From NCBI GenBank assembly GCA_964058845.1, contig CAXKVR010000010.1, positions 393,158 to 457,157 of the forward strand: a DNA stretch of 64,000 bases, given 5' to 3'. The notes below the pieces were generated by a model. It saw only the letters and a list, made by a program, of their open reading frames with translations. It searched no databases and was not told the DNA's origin. This document shows, one piece after another, positions 36,357 to 48,839 of this stretch; position 1 is the first letter of the stretch; the number at the start of each line of letters is the position of its first letter. A program made the translations under genes and the position numbers. Origin of the DNA: Carex sylvatica (Eukaryota > Streptophyta > Magnoliopsida > Poales > Cyperaceae).

Positions 36357-36379
36357 GGAGGCAGGAAATTCCTGCCTCC
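36357..36379. repeat. 23-bp near-perfect palindrome, with related repeats to 36525
   Basis: GGAGGCAGGAA-A-TTCCTGCCTCC reads the same on both strands around one central base. Three further copies of GGCAGGAAATTCCTGCA / GACAGGAAATTCCTGCACC with CCCCGGGAG spacers follow at 36470-36525. Confidence 0.8.
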
Positions 36380-36544
36380 AGAGTCACTGTCGGTGGGCTC
36401 CCAGTTCAAAAATTAAATGTGACCGGCCCCCTTTAACAGTGATCGGCCCTACATTCCAATGACTGAGAGGGCAGGAAATTCCTACACCCCGGGAGACAGG
36501 AAATTCCTGCACCCCGGGAGGCAGGTGATCTCCTTCCCTAATTT

Positions 36545-36850
36545 TAAAGTTCGTCCATATTTATTCCAAATGACGAATTCAAACAGTTCAAATTAATTTA
36601 ATTAACGAGTGATGTATTTATATGTCAGATTTATGATTTTCTGAGTTCACTTAATATAAAATTAAATAATTAGTTGAAAAATAAATACATTCAAAATTAA
36701 CTTTAAATCATAATTTTAATCACCATATTTTATGCTAAATGAACTTAACATTTTGCAAGGAAGGAACATCAACATGAAATAAATCGATTTTAACAATTTA
36801 AATTCGTTTAAAGCTAATAATTTAGATTTTGGGTGAGCTTAAATTCCTTC
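36545..36850. repeat. Decayed foldback related to 37144-37531
   Basis: It contains ATGACGAATTCAAACAGTTC, AACGAGTGATGTATTTATATG and, inverted, AATTTAAATTCG. These motifs recur in the elements at 21446 and 37144, and the ends are lost. Confidence 0.45.
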
Positions 36851-37143
36851 GTAATTCATTACCTGACATATGCAATTGCATAATGAATTTATGAAATACT
36901 TCTATTACAACTTAATTTTTTTTATAAGGATATTTCGACTTCAAGATTTTTAAAAACGGCGATTAAATCGGACTTTGTACCCCTTGCATTAAAATTATGT
37001 AATAAAAAACAATTATAAAGAATATTCTACAATTAACAATGTCAATTAAGCCTAAAAAAAATTAAACGTCAGAAAACCGGTTTTATTTTAAAAAATATAT
37101 TCTTTATGGTTTTTCAAAAAACTAAAGATACCTCATTATTAAT

Positions 37144-37531
37144 GAGTAGAACTAGGGTGTTTCTCAACTCCAAAATCTATCAGATTGGCTTTTTATGACG
37201 AATTTGAACCGTTGAAACCCGTCTAACTTACGAGTGATGCGTCTACATATGAAAAAAAAAAATTTCAAATTAATTTTGTATAGAGTCAATTCCTAAAAGA
37301 AACATTCAAAAAATGAACGCATTAAAACTAATTTACAAACCTTGTAATTTTGACCGCTTGTCTTTATACTAAATTAATTTAAAAGTTTAATTTTTTTACA
37401 TGTACACGTATCTATTGTAAGGTAGACGAATTTCAATGATTTAAATTCGTCATTTAAATGCTATTCCAATAGATTTTAAAATTGAGTTAAAAAAAAAAAT
37501 TGATGAACTTATGAACAACCTAGTTCTACTC
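37144..37531. mobile_element. Foldback MITE (GAGTAGAACTAGG ends)
   Basis: The terminal inverted repeats are GAGTAGAACTAGG / CCTAGTTCTACTC. The inner arms GAATTTGAACCGTTGAAA and TTTCAATGATTTAAATTC pair. The flanks CATTATTAAT (37134-37143) and CATTATTATT (37532-37541) match at 9 of 10, suggesting a 9-10-bp target duplication as in Mutator-like elements. An additional right half of the same family lies at 37660-37811, ending ACACCCTAGTTCTACT. Confidence 0.75.
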
Positions 37532-37811
37532 CATTATTATTGCTATAAATGTTATTGATAGTTTACAAACTTTGAGAAATCATATTTTTAATCACCACAC
37601 ACAGCAATATCGGTTTGTTTTGCACTATCTATAAGGAGGATCACTAACAGAAATTAATTTGAATGTTTAAAAATTTCACATGTAGACACATCACTCGTAA
37701 GGTAGGCGGATTTCAACGGTTTGAATTTGTTATTTGAAGTCGATTTGACAGGTTTTAGACTTGAGTTCACCAAAGAACTTGGTGAACTTAAGAACACCCT
37801 AGTTCTACTTC

Positions 37812-39063
37812 AAATTAAAATATTAAATAAAGTTATTATGAACTTAAGTTCGTTGTGAAATTAGTGAATTTAATTTAAAATTTTATTAAATCAGCTTGCA
37901 TTAATGAGCCTGTATTGTTGGTCTTATCAAGTTAATAAATAAAGTGTTTATATTCTAAAATTTAAAAATTTAAAAATTATTTAGTATGAGATCAAGAGGT
38001 CTAGAGCTGTTAAAACATAAACGCTACAAACTTCAAAGTAATCTATCGTTTGATCATATACAAAATTAACTAAAAAAATGAAAGATTTTGAACATAAATG
38101 TTTCTTAAAATTTGTCATCTAAAACATATCTAATGGTCAAATTAAACTTATTAATGAGCTCAAACTAGTATTATTTATTTAATTCTAATGATAAATTAAA
38201 CCAAGTCAAAAGTTTAAATTTATAAGAAAGGTTAACCTCATTACTCAATGATTGTAGGTTGATGGGACCAGTGAAAGAAATTGGTGGAAAATTACTTGGA
38301 ACCTGACTAACATTTAATGTTCCTTTAGAAAAGCCATAAAAGAACCAACAATGAAAGATAAAATATCATATCGGATAGGTTTTCAAATCTCAAATGCAAT
38401 TGATTGTGATGATGTAAACATATTTTGATCAACCTAAGAGAAGAATCATTAACCTATCCATAGTAGCATTACTTTTTTTGATTTACTACTTATAACGGCT
38501 ATGTAACAGTCAGTATACTTGATTCTTTTAATTAGGTACCATGTATGTGTAAATTAAAATTTATAGTTTGGTGTATTTTTTGGGGTTGATTGGGAGCTTG
38601 TATACATTTTATTAATATCAGCCATAGAATTATGATACTTTTTATTGGCCGGCTAATAAATGTGTATATAAGCATGCGCCTAAATTATTGCGTGGAACCA
38701 TAAATATGGTCATCTCTAATTAAGTAAAATAGTGGGAGATATAATAAGGAAAATATATCTGCAAAATTTACAATAAAATATTGTCATAGTCAGTGCCAGA
38801 GGACTAAATTGGCTTCAAATTGAGGATTAGCAAATTAATCTAGCATCAGCAAATTATTAGCAGTATGAATTTTGGATTTTTTTTTTCTTTTTTTTTAAGT
38901 ATGAGATGAGGATGAAAGTCTTCAACTCCTTTCAGTATGAGCATTAATTTTAAATCTGTAATCTCTCACAAATTTGAGACAGTATTATAGGTCAGTTCAA
39001 GTTTTTTGATAAGCTCACAAAATCTTCTATAAGAAATCAATGACGTCGATAAAATTGTTCTAT
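37812..39063. other. AT-rich gene-free stretch
   Basis: No gene or clear repeat boundary is seen; frames are short and of low complexity. Confidence 0.5.
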
Positions 39064-39148
39064 TTAAATCAAGAGGAGAATTCAAATGGCCTCATTTTTT
39101 ATGCTTCTATCATGCCTCTATTTAAGTTTCTAATAACATTTAAAAAAA

Positions 39149-40793
39149 GGGAGAATTTCATGTATCCCCTCAAAATCTTCAATATTACGTATTTCCTCCT
39201 CAAAAGTTTGTAATATCATTATTACCCCTCAAAATTATAAAAACTCACATATTTGTCCAATTCATCAACTTTTTCATTAATTTTAAATCAATCATCCATT
39301 TAAATTCTCATTTTATCCTTATTAGATTTAAAAGAAACTAAGCACAGCTCCCACACATCTCTCCACCTAGGGGTATTCAAATAGTTCGGTTTATTTAGTT
39401 TTGAACCGAACTGGTAAGATTCGGTTTAAATGGTTCGGTTGTTCGGTTGAATTGGTTCGGTTCGGTTTTGATTTCTCAAAACCGATTAAACCAATTTTAT
39501 TGATAGGTCAAGATTTCGAGTATTATTTTGGTTCATTAATAAAAACCGAAGTTTAAATCGGTTCATTAATCAAAACCGAAGTTTAAATCGAGTATTATAG
39601 ATGTATTGAAATGTCATTTTTGAGAAAATTTGGTTCAACCGAACAAACTGAAGTTTAAATCGGTTTAAATGGTTCGATTTTAATTCGGTTTGCTATTTTA
39701 ATCAAAACCGAACCGACCGTTTGAACACCCCTATCTCCACCACGTCTCAATAGTTCTTATTTTGTCTTAGTTGTTTGCATATATGCAACTCAAATTCTCG
39801 ATGTAATCAAAATGGTAAGTTCTCTCGTCAAGTGAAGTCAATCTCTGACATCAAAATTGGATAGTTACTCTGGGTTGGAGAGTGTATCATACCATGATGT
39901 GGTCCATCTTATCAATGAATTTGAACTTCTTATCTGAGTGAAACTCGAAGACTCTCTCCGAACTATGTATTTTCATGAAGTCTTTATAAAATTAATGAAT
40001 TGTTGATACATATACACTACTTTCTTAATATTTAATCACCAATTTATTTTTGTTTTTTCTTTCTATTTTGGAATCCAGAGATAACATTTGAGAATTTTTA
40101 TGAAACAGACTCCAACTAGCGAAATGACTTAATTTCGTATTTACATCAGGAGATGATATGTCTGCATCTTTTTTATTTATTTAAAACACGTAAGTATATA
40201 TCATTGAAATTTTAAAGAACATAGTATAGTGTTGTTACAACAAAATCTCTAGAAAAAAGAACAACAACTAACTACCGGTACTAGTAATGTAAATCAGACA
40301 TTAAGCTAAATTCTAAGGAAATAACTTATAATTAAAAAGGTTATCTACCGTAATACCCCCAGTTGCTCAGATCTACTTATATGTTGTAGATTCAAATATA
40401 TTGTGGTTTACCAGCACATTGCAGTATGAGAATCTAGTCCCACTGAATTGAGATTCTGTCTGAATTGAGTTGCCTTATTACTTAATCAAGTGGTGAGCGA
40501 TTTGGCGCTAGCCATGTTTTCTCTCGAGCGGTACTTTTTTTTTGACGCTGTAGAATTCTTTGGAACGGGAGAAAGGGGAGAAAGGGGAGAAAGGGAGGGA
40601 GGGAGTATAATAGTCATATTTTATTAATGAATATTATTTAGTAAATTTTGAAGTGTTAAATATTATTATTTTATTATTTTTGGGTATATTTGATATATTA
40701 TAGAGTTAGTATGGCTAAATATGTGAGTTTTTACAATTTTGAGGGGTAAATATGATATTACAAACTTTTGAGGGGGATATATGAAATTTTCCC
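39149..40793. mobile_element. Long-TIR DNA transposon nested in the MITE
   Basis: Terminal inverted repeats of about 85-90 bp: GGGAGAATTTCATGTATCCC at the left and, as complement, GGGAAAATTTCATATATCCC at the right. AAAAGTTTGTAATATCAT and AAAACTCACATATTT follow in both. It is 1.6 kb including its own insert, with no transposase frame. A Mutator-like affiliation is an inference; the target duplication is blurred by A-rich flanks. Confidence 0.75.
39368..39733. mobile_element. hAT-type MITE nested in the long-TIR element
   Basis: The ends are TAGGGGTATTCAAATAGTTC and CCGTTTGAACACCCCTA, with a perfect 8-bp target duplication TCTCCACC (39360-39367, 39734-39741). The arms consist of GGTTCGGTT / AACCGAACC motifs. 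Confidence 0.9.
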
Positions 40794-41138
40794 TAAAATA
40801 TATATATATATATATATATATATGTTAAAATAAAACCGTTAGATTTGATCTATATCTTTTTCTCTATATGCACATATAAAGTTTATCACTTTTCAATTTT
40901 GTATTTCTATGAATCAATAAGTTGAAATATCAATGTATTTTTGCAAGTTATTGATATCAATCAAATCAAAGTCGAAATATCATAATTTTTTTCATATGTG
41001 CATGGAGAAAATAATAAAGATCAAATCTAACCATTTTATTTCAATATTTAAGTTTTAAATTTTAAATTATTAATGCTTAAAAATAAAAATATGATAAAGA
41101 CAAAAAAAAAAAATATTTGAACTCTCCTCATAAATTAA

Positions 41139-43231
41139 TTGAACGTAATTTGAATTGTAAGGTCCTGTATTTTATTGAAAAATATATAATAACCTATATG
41201 GCTATATGGACCAATAATGGTTTCTGCATGGACTAACCTTTTTCTTTTATCCCAAATATGAAATATATGTTCCTTTAGATCATACAGAGAACTTGCCTTA
41301 GCTCTTTGGTGCAGCCCTGTTATCTATTATCTGATGAATGATTAGATATATTATGGTAAAATTTTATTTATTTTTAATCAAGAGATATGATGCTGCATAA
41401 TTATTAGGGTTTATTGTATTTTTTTATGAAAAGTTTTGTAGAAGCTGTGAGATCGTGAGAGGGATTCAAATTCTTAATTTTTGAGTAACTATAGTTTTAA
41501 GATTTTTTGGATTTATTGTATTTTTTTTTTGTGGAAAGCTTCGCAGAAGCAATGAAATCGTGAGAGGGTTCAAATTCTTAATTTTTGAGTAACTACAGAT
41601 TTAGGATTTTTTTTTTTCCTATCTAATTGTGTCAGTGCTACCGCCAATCTCAAATTTATTGCATATTTAAAATGTGGAATTACAAGAACATATGTTCTTC
41701 AGTACTTGAAAGATCTTTGATAGATGTAAAAACCAATTTGTTGGATTCAAGTCCTTATCAGGTTTAGCTGTGTCCGAAATCTTGGCGCGCAATTAATCAA
41801 CGAGTTAGGTGTGTGGTAAACGGTATTGTGTATTTGAAATTAATTTGTGGTGTACTGGTATTAGTAACTTAGTAAGAGGCTAAGAATTTCAAGAATTTAA
41901 GCAAGACTACAGCAGATTTGTGGCTTGGGTATACTAATTTACCATGAATATCAAGATTAGCCACAATTATTAGTAGAAATTATTGGTGTTATTTTCATGG
42001 GTTTGCCTTTTTCCATGGACGGTGTTACACTTGGCACCTAAATAGCCATCAAGCACTTCCTCATTTAATGATTATAAATTACAAGAGAGACTTAGCAAGC
42101 TACATTTTTATATTTATTTGCATGTTGGTCCTCTTACTTTTACAAATTAATTAGAAAGAGACTTAAAGTACCTCGATTGGATTCCAAGTTGCGGAGATCA
42201 TGACACGTGTTCGATCCGATATGTTCATTTCAAACATCAAAAAAGCTTTACATATGAACATTTTATTATGTTATTTTAAAATGACTAACCAGTTTTAAGT
42301 GGTGAAGTGTTGAAACAATTTTCAATAAATTATGGATTCATGTTCACATAAACTCATAAACACAGATTATAGAGGTCATATAAGTCTCCATTAATTTATA
42401 AAAGAAAATTAATTTGATGTTATCTATTATCAGGGGCAGAATCAGAATTTAAATTTTGAGAGGGAGGGGGGATTTTTTGGAGGATTTTTGGGGATGCTAA
42501 TGGTATGCATATGTAAACAACTGTGTATAACTGGTTGATGCATGTGTATATGGTTTCAATATTCATAGTTTGATGGGAGATGGCTGACCCCACTTGTACC
42601 CCTAGTTCCACCCCCGGTTATCATGTAAGTATTTGTGGACACATGGTGCTCCTATGATCAACTTGATGTGTTATTTTATCTTCTTTTTGCTTTTTTATAT
42701 AATATGTCTATAGTAGTTATCATGTGATTAATTTATTAATTATGCATGTTGTTTATATAACAAAACTTTTTGTGTCTAATTAATGTATACATCTTTTTTC
42801 TTCTGTTGATATGACTTCTGATGTTACCAATTGTGCATGTCAAAATATTATGTCTTGTTTACGATGCATAGATTCAATTTGTTGCCAGTGTCATATATCA
42901 TTCTCATATTAGTTTTCTTGGTACACAGGTTTAGTTTTATTTTAAATTTTTATTTTTAGGGTTTTGGCAGTCATCATTCCCCAACCAATCACCCATGCAA
43001 TTATTGAGCATGATATGCTCTCAGTCTAAGAAAAGGGACGGTTATAATACTGAAAAAATAATAATAATAATAATATGACTTTGAAAACATACACATTTCC
43101 ATTCCTCCAATCACATTTGCCAAGTGGCTCTTAATTTTGCTTCTAAACAATCATTAAATGCAGGAAAGACATCCACAAGCTCTACTCTTTGAATCTTAGA
43201 TTGTTGACTGAACACGTCGTACATTGCCTGC

Positions 43232-43233
<2 letters not shown>
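41139..43233. other. Gene-free stretch with a tandem duplication
   Basis: 41402-41510 and 41511-41610 are two copies of a unit of about 105 bp (AGAAGC..GAGATCGTGAGAGGG, CAAATTCTTAATTTTTGAGT). At 42430-42620 a segment with AGGGGCAGAATCAG and GTTCCACCCCCGG looks like a decayed repeat with inverted ends. No gene is supported. Confidence 0.5.
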
Positions 43234-43267
<34 letters not shown>

Positions 43268-43283
43268 ACCCCCACACACACAC
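43234..43283. repeat. C34 homopolymer followed by (CA)n
   Basis: Thirty-four consecutive C, then ACCCCC, then about eight CA. The exact length is uncertain in any assembly because homopolymers are error-prone. Confidence 0.85.
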
Positions 43284-43407
43284 ACACATTTTTCTAAAAG
43301 AATTTCTATTCAAATTCTGTTTATGTGACAGGTGTTTAATAGGAATTCACATGGCATGGGAATTTGAATTTTCTTCCAATTTATTTCACAAGGTTAACCT
43401 CCTAGCA

Positions 43408-43674
43408 CTGTTTTTTTTAATAAAAGAGTCGGTGTTGGTGTACTGCTCAACACTGACTGTTTTTTAAATAAAAGAGTCAGTGTTGGTTGTAATCAACACT
43501 GACGGTTTATAAAAAAAAAAAAGTCAGTGTTGATTTACTGACGACTGTTTACAATTGAACAGTCAGTATTGAAATTCTTCTTATTTACGATTTTGCCATG
43601 CAGTCTCTACACTAACTGTGACATGTTAAAACTGTCAGTGATTGAGAGTCAGTGAAAGAATTTTTTGTACCAGT
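43408..43674. repeat. Array of GTCAGTGTTG motifs with CACTG ends (possible small CACTA-type relic)
   Basis: GTCAGTGTTG or its complement CAACACTGAC occurs repeatedly between 43430 and 43640 in both orientations. The right end ..TTTTTTGTACCAGTG is the complement of CACTGGTACAAAAAA, the style of CACTA transposon termini, and the left edge reads CACTGTTTTTTTT. No matching 3-bp target duplication was found. Confidence 0.5.
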
Positions 43675-43854
43675 GAAAAACTAATACATTATAATATTGT
43701 AAAAAGGCTAATAGTACGAGAAGGGCATGATATTTGAAATAATGTGTTTTTATCACCTCTTCATAGCATTATAGCCTTATAGGCAAATAATTTGAATACT
43801 CCTTATGTTATATAGGTTTAAACACTTGAATAGAGGTAATCCATGACTTCCTTT

Positions 43855-43876
43855 GGGGGGGGGGGGGGGGGGGGGG
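43855..43876. repeat. G22 homopolymer
   Basis: Twenty-two consecutive G, then CGGGC, 600 bp from the C34 tract. Confidence 0.85.
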
Positions 43877-43879
43877 CGG

Positions 43880-45686
43880 GCACCAAATTTCTTCAAACTA
43901 GACAATAGAAACCGAGACTAAACATTTTATTATGCATTATCATTATCATTGATTCATTATTATTAAAACTAAAATTGTCGACGCACTTATTTTTTTAAAT
44001 GGAGATCTCTTTTTCTTTTCAAACAATTCGATAAAAAAAAGGTCAAGTTATTAACTTTCATATACTAGCTAGCTAGTATATCTATCAAACTGAATTAAAA
44101 TTAACCGAGACGTAATGCAAGATATTAACAAACAAAAATCTTACAAGGATCAACTATTTTTTTTACCAATATTACAAGCGTTTCAAGTATCTAGCTCAAA
44201 ACAATTTAATACTTCCATCCAATTTTAAGCTCAAAATAATAATTTTAAACATGTTGCTTAGGTTCAGTCAGAATAGGATAAATTCAAATACAAGCCAACT
44301 ATATATGAGTCTGATGACGTATTTCAAAATTCAGAGACTGCCTACCCCTGTGTGGATTTATGTTGAATTTTGTGCATATTTGGAACAGTTTATAATTTTA
44401 AATTTTCACTCGATTCTCAACGTGAATCAAATGGTCCAAATCAAATTTGGTCTGATGTCTATCGTATACCGCTCCAGTTCAAATAACCTGATTTTAGAAT
44501 CATAATTTCAGGAGCGATCTGAATATCTGATTATCAGATTTAAAATAAACAGTCTACATCTCCGCTCTCACAAATGAACAACTCGAGTAAAGAGTCAAAA
44601 CTGAAAACAAGGAGAATTTTTTGTTTTTTGTGATTGATAAGTTGACACATTCAAACAAAATTTGAAAAATTACAAAACTAAATAATTTCGTTTTCTGAAA
44701 TAACAGCCCTGCCATCTGTAACGGGCCCGAACACAGTCCAAGAAAGGATCCAGGCCCAATGAAAAATAGGTTCGGGATTTCCAGTACTGGGCCGTTTTCT
44801 CAAGCTTTGCAATTTCTTTCAATTCCTTCAATTCTGAAGATTGGTCCAATATGTAAAAGCCAGACAAGAAGCAGAGACGAATTCAGGGACACTGAAGCCT
44901 AATCAAATTTTAGTAAAACAAATGAAACACATAATTTCCCTGTCTCAAATTTGTTTTAAAAGAAGTAGCAATGTGAATTTTCTTTGTTGCCAACAAATCA
45001 GAACTTAACCGGCTCTTAAGTAAAAAACTGCGAGTGTCAGTTGTGCTTGAGATCAACACAAGATACTAATTACTAAAATAATTCTAGATATTGTACCTGA
45101 CGTCCATGATCAAACCCAGGAAAAAAAAACTCAGAGAAATCTTCACAAACCCAGGGAAAAAACCCCAGAGAAATCTTCACATGAGACAGATACAAAGAAT
45201 CAGATTTAATAATAAAATATCATAACCCATATCCAATTGGAGGCGGAACTCAACTTTGAGTATAGGGGGCTAACCGACTAAACATCATATACTTAAAAAA
45301 TATTAAAATAAAAAAAGAAATCTATAAAATAAAAATTACAATAATTAACAAATTAAGGCCAATAAATGACATGTTTAACAAAAAAAAAAAAAAAAATAGC
45401 ATATTCATACATCCTATTTTTTTTTATATTATTAAATTTAGATTTATGCTTTCTTAAAAGATCAAATTATGCAGTAATTTCATCTGAGCTAATCTTATTA
45501 GTTATTTCATTCTCGATATAAATAAGCATGTAATCTTGATATAAAAAAGCTCATTATGTAATAGCAGTCGAGACGGGAAGAGTAGCAGTTAATTTTATTT
45601 TTCTTATTTTGAATTTTTTAACCTCATAAACTAATTTGTTACTTTTTAATTCGTCATTGCCCTTTCCTTTGCTTTCTATTCTTATA
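43880..45686. other. AT-rich gene-free stretch
   Basis: It holds a short tandem duplication at about 45115-45182 (AACCCAGG.., CAGAGAAATCTTCACA twice) and at 45240 a GGAGGCGGAACTCAACTTTG fragment like decayed retroelement ends. No gene is supported. Confidence 0.45.
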
Positions 45687-45894
45687 GGCTGTGTTTGGAT
45701 GAAGACTTGGGTTAGTGAGAATAGGGAGCTAACTCAACTTTTAGTTGAATTAGTAAAATAACATGCTAATCCACAGAAGACAAACAAAGAATAGTCCATT
45801 TTTACTAATCCAAACACATCCAAACGTAAAATAGTAGTTCAGAATATTAGCTAACTCGGGTTAGCACTGTTCTTTGCCTCATCCAAACACACCC
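45687..45894. mobile_element. Small MITE (GGCTGTGTTTGGATGA ends)
   Basis: The terminal inverted repeats are GGCTGTGTTTGGATGA / TCATCCAAACACACCC, 208 bp in total. ATA flanks both sides and could be a 3-bp target duplication of the PIF/Harbinger type; this is not decisive. Confidence 0.7.
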
Positions 45895-46020
45895 ATAACT
45901 TCTTTTTTAGTTCTTCTAAAATTACAATAACTTTTTTATTTTTCGGTAACCATGATGTGCACGTTGTCCTTTTCCTATTTTAGTTTGTACCTTTCTATAT
46001 TAAACCTTTCTATATTAAAC

Positions 46021-46195
46021 CAGTGTTGTAAATAACGGTATGCGCTCGTCGGATGGACATGGTATCGTGAAGTGATTAATCAGGAATAATCGAAAAAAAT
46101 CGGCCGATTAATCAAAAAATTCCTTGACGGTTTGATCACTGCCAACGACTAATCAAACGATTAATCGGCCTAAACGGAAGTTTTTTACAACACTG
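46021..46195. mobile_element. hAT-like MITE (CAGTGTTGTAAATAA ends)
   Basis: The ends are CAGTGTTGTAAATAAC / TTTTTTACAACACTG, with inner ATCGGCCGATTAATC motifs. The flanking 8-mers TATTAAAC and CATTGAAC match at 6 of 8. A second, decayed copy is at 23574-23745. Confidence 0.65.
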
Positions 46196-46603
46196 CATTG
46201 AACAACTTTTCAACTTTTCAAGTGAGATGTTTTAATTTACTCGATCACATGATCTGATAAGTTGGAGAACCAAACTACCAATGCAAATGAAGTTGACGTT
46301 ACTCTTATACATATACACTCTAAATATTTTGTATTATGACATATAAAATAAATGTTTTAATAAATTTTCTAGGTATCTTTTAAAAAAATGTAAAAATCTT
46401 GAGGTTTACTCAGCCACCTTTGACAACTATTGCCTTCCGCCCCTGTATCCAATGCAAAGCAGCTTAAGTCATTTCTACCTCTTGTTACGATGTGATCTTT
46501 TGACAGGATTTGATTGGAAACGTTCGATTTGATCGGACGGCCCACCATCCCTAACAAAGTTCTAGGCAACAACCTTATCAACCGGTAGGCCATTCGTCCT
46601 GTC

Positions 46604-47175
46604 TAGGGATGGCAATGGGCCGAGCCCACGGGTATTTTACTAAGCCCATGCCCGGCCTGCCCGTTAAAAACTGATGGCCCGCCTGCCCGGCCCAATCTGA
46701 TGGGCTTGAAAATCTATGCCCGGCCCGCCCATGGGCTTTTTCCCCAAGCCCATGCCTGCCCGTCCTTGCCTGTCCCAGCCCATGGGCCTACCTGGCCCGC
46801 CCATACCCGCTGGCCCATCCATATTCAATCATATCAAATGAACCGTACAAGAAACAAAACAATTCATAATGTAATTTTTCTAATGAAAAAATAATAATTC
46901 ATAGTTTAATAACAAACAACAATGTAATTTTGCTACTGGAGTAACAAAATAATTTATAGTTTAATAGCAAATAAAGACGGCTAGTTTGATTATTATTTTT
47001 TAACATAAAGGCACATGGGCTGCCTGTGGGCTTCGACATAAGCCCAGGCCCGGCCCGGCCCGGCTTTAGACCCGCCCTTACCTGGCCCATCACAGTGTCG
47101 GGCCGACCGGGTAAAGGGCGGGCCGGGCGGATAAGACCGGGCCACCGGGCCAATTGGGCTTTTTTGCCATCCCTA
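46604..47175. mobile_element. hAT-type MITE rich in GGCCCGGCC motifs
   Basis: The ends are TAGGGATGGCAATGGGC and the complement of TTTTTTGCCATCCCTA, with a perfect 8-bp target duplication GTCCTGTC (46596-46603, 47176-47183). Frames that cross the GC-rich arms (Pro/Gly/Ala-rich) are not genes. Confidence 0.9.
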
Positions 47176-47619
47176 GTCCTGTCCAGGACACTGTCGGAGA
47201 AATAAATTAGGAACTAAAAAGAAGTAGTAATTGGGCTTAATGGGCCGGTTTTAAATTGGGTTATTATTTACTGTCAAAGAAAAAGAGGCCTGTACGAATT
47301 GGGCTTTTAGTCTTAGTCCATAGCGAGCTTATCAACCGTTCTGGTGGTCATTCTGGTTTACCTGGAATGGAACAATTTGTATTCCGTAGTTGTTTTTTAA
47401 ATATATAATAAAAATTTAGGACTGTAATTTTATTGGTTTTATGTTTTTTATTTCTGAATATTTTAGGATGGGATCTATTTTGACTTTGAATTATATTCGG
47501 GGTCTCCAACTGTCATCTATTTAGTCAGATCAGATTTCAAGTGATCCATTCCTGCTTCGAATAAGTCTCGAATCGAGTCAGGTTGGTACGGAATGCCATC
47601 AAAAGGATTAATTCACTTA

Positions 47620-47769
47620 GGGCCTGTTCGGCCATTCAATGGGCCGGAGAATGGACACGGGAATAGAAAAAAATTGAACTGATTTTTACTGTGTTCGTGG
47701 GAAAAAAAAAATTCAATCTGAGTGAATTTTTTTTTTTCTCACGAACACAGTAGCGCACCGAACAGGCCC
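47620..47769. mobile_element. Tourist-like (PIF/Harbinger) MITE
   Basis: 150 bp with ends GGGCCTGTTCGG / CCGAACAGGCCC and inner TACTGTGTTCGTG / CACGAACACAGTA. A perfect TTA target duplication is present (47617-47619, 47770-47772). Confidence 0.85.
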
Positions 47770-48194
47770 TTAGCCTGTATAATGCGATAGTGGTACCCTC
47801 TTCCGGCTTATCTAGAGGGATATGGTTGCTTTGGGAAAACAAGGTCAAAGTTACTCTAATAAAGAAGACTAGCCACATGATTGCTGTAGAAGTTCTTGAA
47901 AAAGGGATGCAATACCATGGTATGTGGGGGGGTGTATGGTGATCCAGCAAGGGCTGGTAATGGGTTCTATATGTGAGACTCCAAATGAAAATAAAAAATC
48001 TAAACTGTCATTTCTCTTTTCTTTTTCTTTTTTGTATTTTCCATGAATAAAAATGATTACGGTTCTTACTTCAGTCAATACTCAATATGTTGTTACTCTG
48101 ATATTAGTTATAGCTTGCGGCACAATTGAGTGCAATCATCCGCAAATATATTCACCAAGTTCTTCAACTGTGCCAATTTTATCTTAATGTTTCA

Positions 48195-48490
48195 CAACGT
48201 ATCAAGTAAGAACCGTTGAAGAGCTTACTTCATACGCTGTCATTGCGGTTCATTGGTGTTAACGATCAATTATTAAATTAAACATCATTTTAATGTTTTC
48301 ACATATGTGAATCCTTATTGAAATATGACATTTATTAACTATTTATGATGAGACTTATGTTCAACGGTTCTTACTTGATACACTGTGATTGTAGTTCATT
48401 GGTGTTAACGATCGATTATTAAATTAAACATTATTTTAATGTTTTCACATATTTGAATCCTGGTTGAAATATGAACTTTATTAACAACTA
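48195..48490. repeat. Tandem pair of about 145 bp with an inverted joint
   Basis: GGTTCATTGGTGTTAACGATC..ATTATTAAATTAAACAT.. occurs at about 48247 and 48391. GTATCAAGTAAGAACCGTTGAA (48199) and its complement (about 48360) form an inverted pair. The following ACTAGTCAAGTGTCCGTGCA resembles a common plant repeat end. The rest of 47773-48840 shows no gene. Confidence 0.65.
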
Positions 48491-48839
48491 GTCAAGTGTC
48501 CGTGCATTGTAACGGAAATTGAAATTTTGTATCAATCATTTTCTTTTTAGATGTGATTAATTTTTATTTAATTTCTTCATCTTGTATTACTCAATAATAA
48601 TAGCAAACGATAAGCTTAGAGTTTAATAATATATTATTTATCTTCACTGTCATCAATTCATTTCAGTGGAGATAATTAATTGTAAATAACTCTGATCTTT
48701 TCTACTATGACATTAATCAAGTATTATATGACATATTTTTAATAAGAGTATCACTTGTCTCATGTTGCACCAAAAAGGTATAGTACAAAGTTTCAGTACA
48801 GCAAGCTGTACCTTTTAATCTTTAATACACTTTTAAGTT

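Larger units (their letters stand above)
39073..41129. mobile_element. Mutator-type foldback MITE, copy 3, split by a nested insertion
   Basis: The left end GAGGAGAATTCAAATGGCCTC (39073) and right end TTTGAACTCTCCTC (to 41129) belong to the 28369-28763 family. The flanking 9-mers TTAAATCAA and ATAAATTAA match at 7 of 9. Without the insert at 39149-40793 the element would be about 412 bp, the normal size for the family here. Confidence 0.8.

Noticed and set aside
43189..43467. 92-codon frame with poly-Pro
   Set aside because: It is caused by the C34-(CA)n tract.
46700..47153. Pro/Ala/Gly-rich frames on both strands
   Set aside because: They are products of the GGCCCGGCC repeats of the MITE at 46604-47175.
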